Source: Dacryopinax spathularia
Lineage: Eukaryota > Basidiomycota > Dacrymycetes > Dacrymycetales > Dacrymycetaceae
DNA: 64,000 nt
Assembly (NCBI GenBank): GCA_037974965.1
Contig: JBBPFI010000001.1
Coordinates: 62,001 to 126,000 of the forward strand
Direction of reading: 5' to 3'
Positions 1 to 11,304 of this stretch are shown piece by piece; the first letter of the stretch is position 1, and every line of letters starts with the position of its first letter. A model generated the notes under the pieces. That model did no database searches. It saw nothing but the letters and a program-made list of their open reading frames with translations, and was not told the DNA's origin. The position numbers and the translations under genes were made by a program.

Positions 1-1216
1 ATGATAACGCTCGAATGGAACGTATTTGTGAGGTAGTAGAGGGCGACCGTGCTCAGAATATCGTCGTCTGAGAGGAGGTCGGGGTCGGACCATGCGTGAA
101 ACTTCTCGCCGATGTAGGCGAGGAGGGAGAGAGGGGTATGGAGGGCGTATCCGATCGTGCTGGGCTATTGTGGCGAGTAGATTAGCGGTGACAATAGGGA
201 AGGGCGTGCGAACATACCCTTGTCGCTTGAATGTCAGAATAACCCCGGCCCTGGGCTCTGAAGTCTTCGTAGCGCTTGATGAGTTTGTAATCGTTCTGAC
301 TCAGGAGCCACCACCTCGCGTGATCCTTGATGTCGCTCGCGTATGCGCCTATGAGGGGTAGGTATTGAAGGTAGTCGAGGTAGTCGATGTACCCCAGCAG
401 GCCGGCAGGCGGGCAGCGGAACATGTTGAAATGGGCTAGGCGGCATGAAGGGTATACGGAGGCCATGATGCGAAGGATGTACGAGCCCTACGATATGCTT
501 TGGTAGGGGCCACATCTGGTAGGGAAGAGCAAAGACGTACCCAGTCTCCTCCTTGCCCAAAGTAGGTCTTATACCCCAACACTTCAGTCATCAGCTTGTT
601 GTACACCCGCGCCGTATCCTCAATAGACCAAGTCTTCCTCGGCAGGGAAGAGAACCCATACCCCGGCAGCGACGGTATGACCACATTGAACCTGCCTCTG
701 CATTCAGTACATATGACCTGAAGAGGGATAATAGGCGCGCACGAAGGCATACACGGTCCCGCGGGCTTATGCAGCTGCTCGACAACCTTTCCAAAGTCCC
801 AGAACGTGCCCGGCCAGCCATGCATCAAGATAAGCGGGACCGCACCGTCGTCCGGGCTCGGCTGATGCACGTAATGCAGGATAACATCTTCGAGCTCGAC
901 CGTATAATGCGGCAGCCTACTCGCTCATCAGCACTTGCCCCAAGCCGGAAGAGGCGGCAGCCGAGGAGGAGGAGGAGAGGGGGAAGGGTAAGAAGGGGAC
1001 ATACGCGTTCATCTCAGCCTCGACCTTCCGCCAGTCAAACTCATTCTGAAACTTCTCCTTCAGCTCCTTAAGCCGAGCAAGGGGGATCCCATCCTCCCAT
1101 CCCATCCCCGGGACATCCTCCTCCGGCAGGCGGGACGAAGCGAGCGAATCGTACATCCCCCTCACGTCATCCTCACTGAAGCGGATGGTGAACGGTTTGG
1201 GCGTGTAGGGTGCCAT
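1..1216 (-). CDS. epoxide hydrolase, microsomal-type alpha/beta hydrolase (3' end off the window)
   Basis: Epoxide hydrolases of this family add water to epoxides to give diols. The protein opens with an EHN-like N-terminal domain (MAPYTPKPFTIRFSEDD), then an HGWPG oxyanion motif, the VIPSLPGYGFS strand, and GQGGDW|GS with the nucleophile Asp near residue 176. It continues with IGYAL..LAYIGEKFHAWSD, a family hallmark. Exons on the minus strand: 1216-1005, 916-755, 697-541, 487-218, 164 to beyond base 1; all phases agree. The His of the catalytic triad must lie in the missing 3' part. The substrate is unknown; detoxification or secondary metabolism is inference. The start is the only ATG before the conserved EHN segment. 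Confidence 0.9.
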
Positions 1217-1603
1217 GGCTGCCCGTGTAGCACGGACAGGGGATTGGTAAAATGGTCACGAAAGGGTATTTATGTGTAAACCTGCCAAGCTGGTGACAGT
1301 CGAAGCACGGTTTACAGTCACACAGTAGTAAGGGTTCCGACGTCAGCAAAGTCCCTGAAATGGACTGCGGGGTTCCTCTTGGCACAACACGACAGGATCA
1401 CTTGGCAAAGCATTATACACACAATGACAGCATACGGCGAAACATGCCCAGAACATTCACATAACAGCAGAAGAAAAGCCAAGAAAGAATCTAATTATAG
1501 CCCCCACCACTGCCGTACTCCGTCCCCCCGGCCGTAGGCAACGGCGGGTACTCGGTCCTCGCTGTCCCAGGCGGCCGGACACTCGGTGCCCTACTGCCCC
1601 TCT

Positions 1604-3766
1604 CTAGTGGCCTGCCGCGAGAGGTCTCCACGGGACTGCCCCAAGAACTGTGCCTCCCTCAGGAGGGAGAGGTGGGTAGTACGTCCCCGTTGTTCCTGGT
1701 GGTACACCACCTCTGCTGCCTGCGCGGCTTACGGGCCTGTTGGGAGGGGAGAGCGTCGCTCCGAGCATTGCACCTCCCGCAGGGACCATCGGACTCCCTG
1801 CGACAGTCGGCGCACGAGAAGCGGGACGGGTGAACTGCTCGCCCCTGTCGATAGAGCCATACGCCGTCCGGTTATCCGACGGCGGGAGGGGGAAGTTGGC
1901 CGCCGCTGCAGGGGTCTGGTACCACCCCTGGCCAGCGCCAGGTCGCGGGGAGAGTGGAGCGACGGACGGCGCCATAGACCGTGGGAGGGGTATGCTCGCT
2001 GGATCCATTTGCTGCGGTGAGAATGCGCCCATGGAGGGAGCCATCGATTGCGGAAGGGGGATGTTGGCTGGGTCGGCGGCGGAACGGCCGTAGCCGCTTC
2101 GCATTGACGGCGCCACGCTGGGAGCGCGACTTCTGGTTCTGTTGTAATCGCCAGCATATCCGCCGGCATCTTGCATCCCTCCTGCAATACTGGGCGCTCG
2201 GCTCGGCTGGCGGGACATCGCAGCTGCGTACTGCTGAGCTGCGGTGGGAGCAGCACCACCCGCTCGGCTGGCGGGGCGAGACGGCTGACTGGTGAAGATC
2301 TGCGCTGGGTCAAGAGCCATCTGCAGCCCAGTCGCAAACGCTTCTCCCTGCGGCTGCCCTCCACCCGCAGTACGCATACTCGCCCTACTCGGCGCCCTTG
2401 ACCTTGCCCTCGAGCCCGCTCGAGATCGGGTGAAGTCGTAGGACACCTCGCCCATCTTGTTCGCTTCGTCTTGCGTTTGCGGCAGTGTTCCGCGTGTGGG
2501 CTGCACTTCGTGTGGCGGAGGAAGGGAGATCTGCTCGTTTTCGCGTATAACGGGCACGTAGCCGTCGGGGATGTCGAGGATCGGTGTATGCGGGCGAGAG
2601 TGTGCAGGTGAGACGGGAATAGGCTGGGATAAGAACGTCGCGGCGTCGTTTGCGGGCGTTACGGGGCGCGAGCGGCGGGAGGCGATGCTTGGCGCCCCAG
2701 TGCCGGTCATCATGGGCTGAGGGAGCTGCATGGGCGTCGTCATCGCGTTCATAGGCGTGGGAGCCACGAGCGGGGCGACATCTGGGACAGAAGGCGGCGG
2801 AGGAAGCTGCGGGCCGGGGGAGGAGAAGGAGGCTCTGCGGGAGCGAGGAAAGTCCTGGCCGCCGGGGAAGAACTGGGGTTGTTGAGGTTGCGGAGCTGTG
2901 ACGGGCGACATTGCGACGTTCATGTTGATTGGCTTTGGAGGCGGCGGAGGCGCGGCTGAGCGAGCAGGCGAGCGAGCGCGCTCAGCACTGCGGTAAGCTT
3001 GCTCGGGGCTCTGCCGCCTTCTGTCTGGCGGGGTGACATAGTCGCCTTGCCTGCTCGACGAAGCCTTGCCACCGCTTCTCCAGCGCAAAGCCGGAGTCTC
3101 CATATTCTCCGGAATCCCATCCGGCCACGTCCGGCGCAAAAAGTCGTCAAACGCCTTATAAAACTGTTCTCTCTCCTCCATCTTCGCCTCCGCCCTGCCC
3201 CTCGCCAAACCCTCCTTATACCCCTCCTTCTTCCCTTCCCTAATCCCAGCATCGCGCGCATCACGCATCGCGATCGTCTGCATCAGCTGTCTTTCCCTGT
3301 CCCTTGCCCGCGCCGCCGCTTCCTCCGCTTTGTTCCGCTCCATATCGGCATTATCGATGTTCACTTGCGCAGCCTTGATCTCCCGTAGAGCCATCTCGAG
3401 CTGCAGCTTGTACCGCTTTGACTCCTCCTTGAGCTTGTCGATCTCCATCTCCGCCTTTTGCCGAGCGACCTCATGGGCGATACTGCGCGCTTCGGCATCA
3501 CGGAGCAGCTCCTCAAGCTGCTTCGAATGCTGTTTCTCAGCTTGGAGCTGGTCGGCGCTCGTATCGAGTAGTTGACGAAGCTCGTCCGCTTCCCACTGCC
3601 ATTGTTTGACGGCACGCTCGAGCTCCCGGACAGAGCTGTCGCGCTTCACGTGGGTTGAACGTCTTGCTCGGCGGGGATTGGAAGTGGGAAGCGGCGGGCT
3701 GTCGATCGACCGGTCGGGTACGTCAGGCAGGGAGCGCTGCCATCGCTCGACGATGCTGTCGCCCAT
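1604..3766 (-). CDS. large coiled-coil and disordered protein, function unknown
   Basis: A single long open frame of 720 aa. Residues about 45-215 are highly charged and predicted coiled coil (repeated E/K/R/A heptads, for example LRQLLDTSADQLQAEKQ). The segment REQFYKAFDDFLRRTWPDG may be a small folded unit. The rest, about 230-720, is low-complexity Pro/Ser/Arg/Ala sequence with repeated SRA(P/G)S motifs and is almost surely disordered. No enzyme domain is visible. The 3' end is uncertain: another frame remains open past this stop to a TAG at 1491-1493 and repeats a YPPLP..GGT motif, so a small intron could give a longer tail. I do not recognise a named family; a scaffold role is only a guess. 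Confidence 0.75.
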   Translation of the reverse strand: MGDSIVERWQRSLPDVPDRSIDSPPLPTSNPRRARRSTHVKRDSSVRELERAVKQWQWEADELRQLLDTSADQLQAEKQHSKQLEELLRDAEARSIAHEVARQKAEMEIDKLKEESKRYKLQLEMALREIKAAQVNIDNADMERNKAEEAAARARDRERQLMQTIAMRDARDAGIREGKKEGYKEGLARGRAEAKMEEREQFYKAFDDFLRRTWPDGIPENMETPALRWRSGGKASSSRQGDYVTPPDRRRQSPEQAYRSAERARSPARSAAPPPPPKPINMNVAMSPVTAPQPQQPQFFPGGQDFPRSRRASFSSPGPQLPPPPSVPDVAPLVAPTPMNAMTTPMQLPQPMMTGTGAPSIASRRSRPVTPANDAATFLSQPIPVSPAHSRPHTPILDIPDGYVPVIRENEQISLPPPHEVQPTRGTLPQTQDEANKMGEVSYDFTRSRAGSRARSRAPSRASMRTAGGGQPQGEAFATGLQMALDPAQIFTSQPSRPASRAGGAAPTAAQQYAAAMSRQPSRAPSIAGGMQDAGGYAGDYNRTRSRAPSVAPSMRSGYGRSAADPANIPLPQSMAPSMGAFSPQQMDPASIPLPRSMAPSVAPLSPRPGAGQGWYQTPAAAANFPLPPSDNRTAYGSIDRGEQFTRPASRAPTVAGSPMVPAGGAMLGATLSPPNRPVSRAGSRGGVPPGTTGTYYPPLPPEGGTVLGAVPWRPLAAGH

Positions 3767-4544
3767 ATTTATCTATCAGTAGGTCGATTGATGTGCGCGC
3801 TGCTATCACGGGTCAGCAGGGGATACGAGTGTGAACGAGATGTATGCGCACCAAGTGAGATCTTATCGTATGAATGAGACTGACAGCGCACGGCCTATAT
3901 ACTGAGCGCGTCTATCGAGCTCGTGTTCTCCTCGCCTGTGCTCGCTGGCTGTCCATCCCCTTCTTAAGGCGACATCGTGCACCCCACGAGGCAACCCGAC
4001 GAGTGACAGTACAATGGTATACCCAAACCGAGCGTCAAGTGTTGTCCTACTTAGGCAGCCTGTATGCTCCTTGTAGGGGGAGGAGGGTGCTATCTTGAGA
4101 TAGCCGGTAATGAAGGACGAGGAGGAGGACGAAATGTGGTGGAAGTGTGCATCGTTGGGATGAGCGATTGAAGTGATTACGTTTCAGAAGAAGCGGGAAG
4201 ATGGAAGGAAGAACGCGGTGGACGCGCGTTTTCCGAGAAGGGTTCCTGCGTTCTTCAGCGTGTCCAGGAAGCGAGTTCGGAGATGCAGGTGTTTGTCTTA
4301 CACGATGTTTAGTTATCCGTAGTTATGAATATGGACGTTTCATTGATATATCAATCTTTGCACGCACTAGGAGCCGGAGAAACCAAAATGATTATTCAAG
4401 CTGGATCTATGCGCCTTGTACCAAAATCCCTCATTTTAGCAGGCCAACTCGTCTCCTTTTGAAACTGGCCTAAGAGCACGAGCTGAAGCTGGTTCTACCG
4501 ATTGCAGACGACGCTCCGGCAGATGCAGGGCAACGATGTAGCCA
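3767..4544. other. intergenic, upstream of the coiled-coil gene
   Basis: No supported gene. This is the 5' flank of the minus-strand coiled-coil gene (start at 3766). Small open frames here show no family likeness and no splice-consistent extension. Confidence 0.5.
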
Positions 4545-6206
4545 GGACGAAGCAGTAACTATGAGCCAACAAACAGACAGGATGGGAGGTTACCCTCGAA
4601 GCAAATTAGCGCTCCCAAAACATGGAGAACGCTTGATTTGCAGGGCCACCACCAACGCTGTCTGATTGAAGGTCATATCTGGCCATGTTTGTTTCTTGGG
4701 GATGTTGACAAGTGAAGTGTGAAGAAAAGCTATGTCCTGACAGTCCCGGGCCAAAACACCGATAAACTTCAGGATTGACAGTTCTCGAATCAGCAGCAGG
4801 ATACGAGCCACCAAACAGACAGCTGGCGTTACCGATACTCCAGCAAATCCCTTCTCAACACCTGCGTATCAGAGAGGGGGTAGGATTTGCAGTTCCCATA
4901 TCACCGGCTGTCTGATCGGAGGTGATATCTGGCCATGCTGGGTGCGTTGAGGGTGTCGACGAGCTAAATGTGAAGAAAAGGTATGCCCCCGGGTTTCCGT
5001 CGTTGACAGCTATGGAAGCCCCCAGCAGCAGGATATGAGCCACCAAACAGACAGCAGGGATATACCAAAACCCCTAGCAAATCCCCCTTCAACATCTGCA
5101 CATCAGGGAGAGAGTAGGATTTGCGGTCCCGATATCACCGGCTGTCTGATCGAAGGTCGTATCCGGCCACGTTTGTTGCTCCCGAAATAACTGTCGACAG
5201 GGCATAGTCGAAGAAAAGCAGGTATAGCAGCGAGTTGAGGAGAAGAGTCTGTGCCAAGGGCATCATGTTGACCAAACGTGCAAGCAAGGAGCAGATAGCA
5301 AGAACAAGCAGAACATAGAACAGAGCTGAGCTGACCGGCCCCGACTCATCCGCTGCACCATACATTCCAGCCATATAATCATTGCGAAATCCCTTTTGGC
5401 CAACGAAGATAGGCCAAAAGGATCTTGCACAAGGATACGACCGGATACGTATGGCGCAAGGATGTGCCGGGCTGTCCTTAGCGTAATCCAGTCCGAGGAT
5501 GCTTGAGCGGCACAGCAGTGAGATCCGGCCAAGCCAGTCCAGGAAGTGGCGGGAGATAAGAGACAGCAGCCCATGACCGACCCAGGGATTCATGTCTGTC
5601 GCCAGTAGAACATCAGGGCCTACACCATTCGTGCGAGTCGGCGAATGCTGAGCCGGACGTTGTGGTGCAGCATGAGATCGCCTGGGTGGAAAAAGGCTGA
5701 ATGTCGAGAACGAGTGATCGCAGAGGCTCAAGGTAACATTGCAAAGTAAAGCAGATGATGCTGGAGATCGAGCATGAGAGCCGGAGAGAGCATAGTGGGA
5801 GTTCAGGGCAGATGCGGAGCAACAAGAACCAAACAGAGGAGCAAAGCGAGCGAGTGAGGATGGTGGGAAGGAAGGGAAGTCGCTCGGCCGGCCACCCAAG
5901 ATGCTCCAGGACATCCCAGAGCACATCTTAATCTGTGCTCATGCGGGATCACCACCTCCGCGCATGTGAACAGTAGCAGGATGGGGTCAGCACTGAGCAG
6001 CCTGAGGATCTTGGGAACCGGGATGAGCGCTGCTTTCACGAGAGGGAGGCGAGTACTTGTCCCTGGCCAACGTGCAGGTCGCAACATGCAGGGAGGGAGC
6101 GAGGAGCTTAAGAAGGAGGGCACAAAGGAGCAGAAATCAATGGGGGGAGGGGGGGAAAGAAGGGCCAAAGTGCGGCTGTCCATGCCCTTAGCTCCCTCCA
6201 AGAGCC
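4545..6206 (-). other. unknown locus A, probable transcript on the minus strand
   Basis: Downstream (leftwards) of a TATA-containing promoter block at 6207-6350. No family is recognisable. One frame near 5135-5926 ends with two likely membrane helices (SSALFYVLLVLAICSLLARL and LLLNSLLYLLFFDYALSTV), and a short ATG frame soon after the TATA box encodes LRLLSADPILLLF. The region is related to locus B on the plus strand at 15761-18337: both share the promoter block and a GCTAAGGAC motif downstream. It could be a pair of fast-evolving membrane or secreted protein genes, or a duplicated noncoding transcript. I cannot choose between these. Confidence 0.35.
4563..5260 (-). repeat. three diverged direct repeats of about 232-250 bp
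   Basis: Three copies in tandem begin near 4563, 4805 and 5037. Each carries the landmark GAGCC(A)ACCAAACAGACAG and, further on, CTGGCCA followed by TGTTTG or a variant. They are well diverged, so the duplication is not recent. On the minus strand the copies encode similar short hydrophobic stretches (VA.ILLL..SI), which hints at, but does not prove, a coding origin. They form the 3' end of the unknown locus described at 4545-6206. Confidence 0.7.
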
Positions 6207-6350
6207 CTTTATATGCACCTCCAAGCAGTGCACTGGCCACCTGGGGGTGCCAAAAATCTTCAGGAAAGAACCACCACCTCTGAATCCATGACGGCATACC
6301 TTCACTATGCTCTGTCATCCAGCCCGGGCATGTCGGGAAGATCTTGGAAG
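6207..6350 (-). promoter_or_regulatory. conserved promoter block of locus A
   Basis: On the minus strand a TATA box (GCATATAAAG, 6207-6216) is preceded by a 27-base element at 6324-6350 and followed by GGAGCTAAGGGCAT and CTTTGGCCCTTC. The same four blocks occur in the same order at 15640-15817 on the plus strand; the 27-base element differs at only two positions. Conservation of order and spacing while the transcribed parts have diverged supports a real promoter. Confidence 0.6.
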
Positions 6351-6359
6351 TGATTGTGG

Positions 6360-7249
6360 AGGGAGGTAAGGTGGGGAAGGGGGGTTGAGAGTGGTGTGGC
6401 GTTAGTCGTTGGTTATTAGGAGGTGCACGTGATCTGCAAGCGGGGTTAGAGCGGCAAAAGAGGGAAAGAGAAGTGCATACCAGAAGTGCAGTAGGTGCTT
6501 CTTTCTGCATGAAAAGGTGCCCTTACGTCCGCCAGGATAGTGCTGGAGGTTCAAATGTAATCAGACGGACTTTCATCCGTGGATGAGGCGCATATATGAG
6601 GGCACCAGTTTGTCTGGTGGCCTGAGGGAGCAGCAGATGATCGACTTCTCCAGATGAGACTTGTGAAACCAGACATATATCCAGAATCTAGCAGGTAAGA
6701 TGAAACAATATAGAGGTCAAGACGAGACGACAAAAGCAGGAATGTCTTGCCTCCAGGTGGTAGATGGCAGCAGCTGAGATCAGGTCTGAGGACTGAGGGG
6801 CGCATCGTGCAAAGGTGTAGCAGTTTCACATGTCCTCCGAACTTCTTCTACTGAAACTCTGACGGCCTCATCAACAAGTCGCTTCCCCGCGTCCCAGTGC
6901 AGCGAAAAGCAGCTTTTATCCCAGTTTAAGACCTTAGCTTAAGCTTACGACCGTCATCGTTGGTTGGTAGGGGATAAGGGACGTGTCTTGCGCCACACCT
7001 CGCCCCGATTTACTTAGCGGGATCTGATTGGTTGAGACGGATGGGCGCTCTGCGACGCGCCGCGCGCGAAGCGTAAGCAGAGAGTCAAATTTACACCACA
7101 GTCTTCGCTCTTTCAGCCCATCACCCTCACTCCTCCCATCTCCACCTCCTTCCCTTTTCTTACTACTTTTATTACCCCGTCCACAGTAATCCCTCCCTCG
7201 TCCTTTCTCTCCACATACTCTCCCCTGTGATCGCGTAACGACACCCAAA
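6360..7249. other. intergenic, includes the IMP dehydrogenase promoter
   Basis: No supported gene. The last 150 bases before 7250 are strongly pyrimidine-rich, as is common just upstream of highly expressed basidiomycete genes. The rest holds the upstream flank of locus A. Confidence 0.45.
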
Positions 7250-9126
7250 ATGCCCTCTGCGACCAGCAAGCTCCTCTCACCCGCCGACGCGCTCAGCACG
7301 CTCGCATCCTACTCCTCCGCTGACGGTCTCTCCATCCAAGACCTCCACGCCTCTCCCTCCGGCATCGGCACGTACGACGACTTCCTCCTCCTTCCTGGGC
7401 ACATCGATTTCCAAGCTGGTGAAGTCAGCACCGCAACGCGCGTGACGAGGAATGTCGTTCTCCCTACCCCCTTCATGTCCAGCCCCATGGACACGGTCAC
7501 CGAGACAGAGATGGCGATTAGCATGGCTGTATGTTCCGCCCCTACCTGAACCCATCCCTATATTCTAAACCCCCAATCAGCTCATGGGAGGCATCGGTGT
7601 GATCCACCACAACCAGCCCGCAGCGTCCCAAGCAGCGATGGTCCGCGCTGTCAAGCGGCACGAAAACGGGTTCATCACCGACCCTGTCTGCCTGACACCG
7701 GACCATGTCGTCGCAGACGTGCTGGACATCAAGGAGCGCCTGGGCTTCTGCGGAATTCCCATCACTGGTGAGTCACGATTTCTAGTTGATCTCTTAAGAA
7801 TGATGAGAAAAACTCTTGTTACCTTCGTTCTTCCGAGGGAACCCTCCAGAGTGGGGGAGCCCATGCGGATCTTAGAATCCATGTCCACTGATCTTCTTCT
7901 GCCTTCCTTCATGTCGGATCACATGCTGATTGTGTCTGTCAGACACTGGTGCCCTCGGCGGCAAGCTGCTCGGTCTCGTCACCCGTCGCGACGTGCAATT
8001 CCGATCCCCTACCACCCCTCTGCATGAAGTCATGACCACCGACCTTGTCACCGCGCCCGAGGGCGTCACCCTCTCCGAAGCCCAGCACCTCCTGCGCGAG
8101 AACAAGAAGGGCAAGCTCCCCATCGTCGACTCTTCCTTCCGGCTCAAGTCCCTTCTCGCCCGTTCCGATCTGCTGAAGAACCAGACTTATCCAATGGCGA
8201 GTAAACACCCGCAAACGAAGCAGCTGTACTGCGCTGCCGCTATCGGCACTCGTCCGGCGGACAAGGACCGGCTTGCGCTTCTTGTTGAGGCCGGGCTCGA
8301 TATCGTCGTCCTCGACTCTAGTCAGGGCAACTCGAGCTTCCAGATCGAGATGATCCAGTGGATCAAGAAGACCTTCCCAAACCTCGAGGTCATCGCTGGC
8401 AACGTTGTCACCCGTGAGCAAGCTGCGAACCTCATCGCTGCTGGCGCGGACGCCCTTCGTGTCGGTATGGGCTCAGGTTCGATCTGCATCACCCAGGAAG
8501 TGATGGCCGTCGGCCGCCCGCAAGCGACGGCAGTATACGCCGTCGCCGAGTTCGCCAGCAGGTTCGGTGTGCCCGTCATTGCCGACGGTGGTATCGGGAA
8601 CGTGGGCCATATCGCCAAAGCCCTCGCTCTGGGCGCGGGAGCAGTGATGATGGGCGGTCTGCTCGCAGGGACGACCGAAGCGCCCGGCGAGTATTTCTGG
8701 CACGACGGCAAGCGCGTCAAGACGTACCGCGGTATGGGCTCCCTCGAGGCTATGGAGCAGCGCGCCTCCTCCAGCACGCCCGCGGGCAAGTTGACGCGAA
8801 CGAACGGCAGCCTCGGGATCGGCAAGTCCCTCAAAGGACCCGTCGAGAACGCCGCCACAAGCCGCTACTTCTCCGAGTCCTCCGCCGTCAAAGTCGCCCA
8901 GGGCGTGTCCGGGGACGTGCAGGATAAAGGCAGCGTCAAGCCGTTCTTGCAGTACCTCCATGCGGGCTTGCAGCACTCGATGCAGGATATGGGTGTGAAG
9001 AGTGTTGAGCAGCTGAGGGAGAGAGTTGAGAGGGGGCAAGTGAGGTTCGAGAAGAGGACGGTTAATGGCGTTGTGGAGGGAGGGGTGCATGGGCTGAATA
9101 GTTATACTAAGAGGCTGTTTGCGTGA
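7250..9126 (+). CDS. IMD: inosine-5'-monophosphate dehydrogenase
   Basis: Catalyses the NAD-dependent oxidation of IMP to XMP, the committed step of GTP synthesis, in the cytosol. Three exons (7250-7528, 7581-7767, 7943-9126) give 549 aa, a normal length. Visible are the N-terminal YDDFLLLPG segment, two CBS repeats in the middle (about residues 115-240, with [10 protein letters not shown] and KGKLPIVD), the phosphate-binding VIADGGI, and the active-site loop [10 protein letters not shown] with the catalytic Cys near residue 337. The flap and C-terminal part ([10 protein letters not shown]) are complete. The second intron is about 175 bases, much longer than the others in this window. The product is the known target of mycophenolic acid in this enzyme family. 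Confidence 0.97.
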
Positions 9127-9757
9127 GCTTGCGCCCGAGCTCAGCGAGGGCGAGGACGAGAGTGAGGACGAGGGTGAGAGCGAGGTGTTATGGTGCCTTT
9201 AGTGGGATAGTGGGCTGTGTCGTGGTTTCTTGTTGGATCGTTTTCTCTTTCTTTCCTACCGCGTATTTGCGGCTGTATTATACGCAATCACATCATGCTT
9301 GCACCTCTCATCTTTGTCCGTGCTCGCTGACTGCTTACATCCCATAACGCACCCGCCGCTGCCAGCAAAAAGGCAGTTCAAGCGCAAAAACGCACCCCCT
9401 CGCAACAGATAGACCTCCCGTCTTCCTCAGCTTCTGCTTCTCCCCCCCAAATCCCCTCAAATTAGCTGGCGCACGTGGCGTGACGAGAAGCGGGATCAAT
9501 CCGCCTCATGACGAACCGCCGCTGATGGCATGCACCTCAAGACTGCAGCTCGTTAGGGTAGCCCAGAGCACTCAGGGCAGCATCGCACCGCCTTGCTTGC
9601 TTTGGACGTCTCTGTTCGTCTGTTTGCTTTGTCTGCTCGACGTCCGCTTGTTTATCTTGGGCGCTAGTCTAACTTGCTGCTCCCATCCTATACTTTGCTA
9701 CACTCTGGATACGCAGCCGAAGCGCTCATACTTGCCACTCCAAAACCTCCGCCCAAG
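9127..9757. other. intergenic between IMP dehydrogenase and the SDR gene
   Basis: No gene seen. Holds the 3' flank of the IMP dehydrogenase gene and a T/C-rich 5' flank of the next gene. Confidence 0.5.
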
Positions 9758-11304
9758 ATGGCCCCAGGCGGGATAAAACGCATCTCCACGCTTTTCCGGT
9801 CCAAATCCCATTCAAAGGACCCGCAATCCTCCTCCCAACCCTCGAAATCCAAGTCCAGCAAACACCTCCAAGCCCTCCCCGACGAGCCCGAGCCTCCGTC
9901 CCCCAGCACACCCAGCACACCCAGTATCAGCGCGCTGAGGAGGGGGAGGGGGAAGGATAGTAGGCCTAGTACGAGGGAGGGGTCTACGGGTTATACGGGG
10001 CTAGGGGCGCATGGGCAGGGGCAGGGGTATGAGGATTTGTTGGGGCCGGTCAGCCCGCCTGCACGGAGTAGCCCGACTCAGTTTTTGGAGGAGTTTGATC
10101 AGCCGTTGACGGATCGGGTTGTGGTCGTTACTGGTGCCAGTCGGGTGAGTGCACGCTCTACGCAAACAGCAGAACATACAGCTCATCAAAGGGTTATAGG
10201 GGATCGGGGTAAGTGGCTAACCGTGGAGTTTGCTGGATGGGAATGCTGATGGGCGAGCAAAGCTGGAATTCGTCAGGCAGTTGGTACGCCCCCGACCTGT
10301 GCATACCATATATGCGCGTCTAACAGCATGCAACAGTCCCAAGACCCCCACACACTCGTAATCGCCATCATCCGCAACCCCGAGACAGCCGGGAAGCTCG
10401 TACAGCTCACCAGCACCCAAGTAGTCGCCGTCCACGCGGACGTAACGGACGAAACGACGCTCAAGGTGCGCTCCTCCATTCCTTCCTATCTAGTAGAGGA
10501 GAGGAAGGCTCATGCGGTCTGGTCTGGTCTGGTTGGGTTGTGTGGTAGGCGGCGGCGAGCGACGTGGCGAGGATATCGAAGGGCAAAGTGGATTTGCTCA
10601 TTAATTGCGCGGCTATCAATACCGACCCTAAGCGGACTCTCGCCGAGTGGGACGCTGAAGGCTTGAACGCGCATGTATGCCCTTTCCTTTCTGTCCACCC
10701 GTTCTCCTCTCCCCACCCCATTGACTCTCAAACAGCTAATGACAAACGTAACGGGCCCAGTCCTAACGACCAACGCATTCTTCCCCCTCCTGCGCAAAGG
10801 GCGCGAAAAACGGATCATAAACCTCACCTCGGGCATGGCCAGTCTAACAGCGAACGACCCCCACCTAGGAGAGGAGATAAACCCGAGCTATAGCGCCTAT
10901 TCGATCTCCAAGTGTTGCTTGAACTTGGCGACGAGGAAGTATGCGGTCGAGCATGCCAAGGAGGGGTTTGTGTTTGTGGCGCTGAGCGCGGGGTGGGTGA
11001 GGACGGATATGGGTGGGCCGGTGCGTCTCTCTTTCCTCCTTTGTTCATCTCCATCCTCCTCTATTCATCTCTATCCATCTCATCTCATCTCTTCCCTCTC
11101 TTTCTATCTCACTTCCATCTTCTCTGCGCTCGGACCTTTGGGAATATGAGCCTCGAGAACTCATGCTGACTCATCCTGGTTGCGTAGGACGCCCCACTCT
11201 CAGCACAAGAAGCCGTCTCCCAGCTCCTCAGAGTGATCGACAGCCTCAAGCCAGAAGATAACGGCAAGTTCTTGCATATCGACGGGGAGGAGATCGATTT
11301 CTGA
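9758..11304 (+). CDS. short-chain dehydrogenase/reductase with disordered N-terminal extension
   Basis: An NAD(P)-dependent oxidoreductase of the classical SDR fold, 357 aa. After about 120 disordered Ser/Pro residues comes the Rossmann motif TGASR-GIG, then NCAAIN in the NAG position and the catalytic SAYSISK (Tyr about 278, Lys about 282). Seven exons: 9758-10144, 10200-10208, 10263-10283, 10337-10465, 10549-10674, 10736-11020, 11188-11304. Two are microexons of 9 bases (Gly-Ile-Gly of the nucleotide-binding loop) and 21 bases (LEFVRQL); without them the cofactor loop would be broken, which is strong evidence for them. The layout resembles the C-factor/sniffer branch; the substrate is unknown. 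An in-frame ATG at 9674 is possible, but the one at 9758 has the better context (CAAGATGGCC). Confidence 0.88.

Noticed and set aside
2999-3575. Plus-strand frames opposite the coiled-coil gene
   Set aside because: They mirror the minus-strand coding sequence and have Arg/Ser-rich shadow composition.
3874-4098. Plus-strand frame upstream of the coiled-coil gene
   Set aside because: Short, Arg-rich chance frame in promoter sequence.
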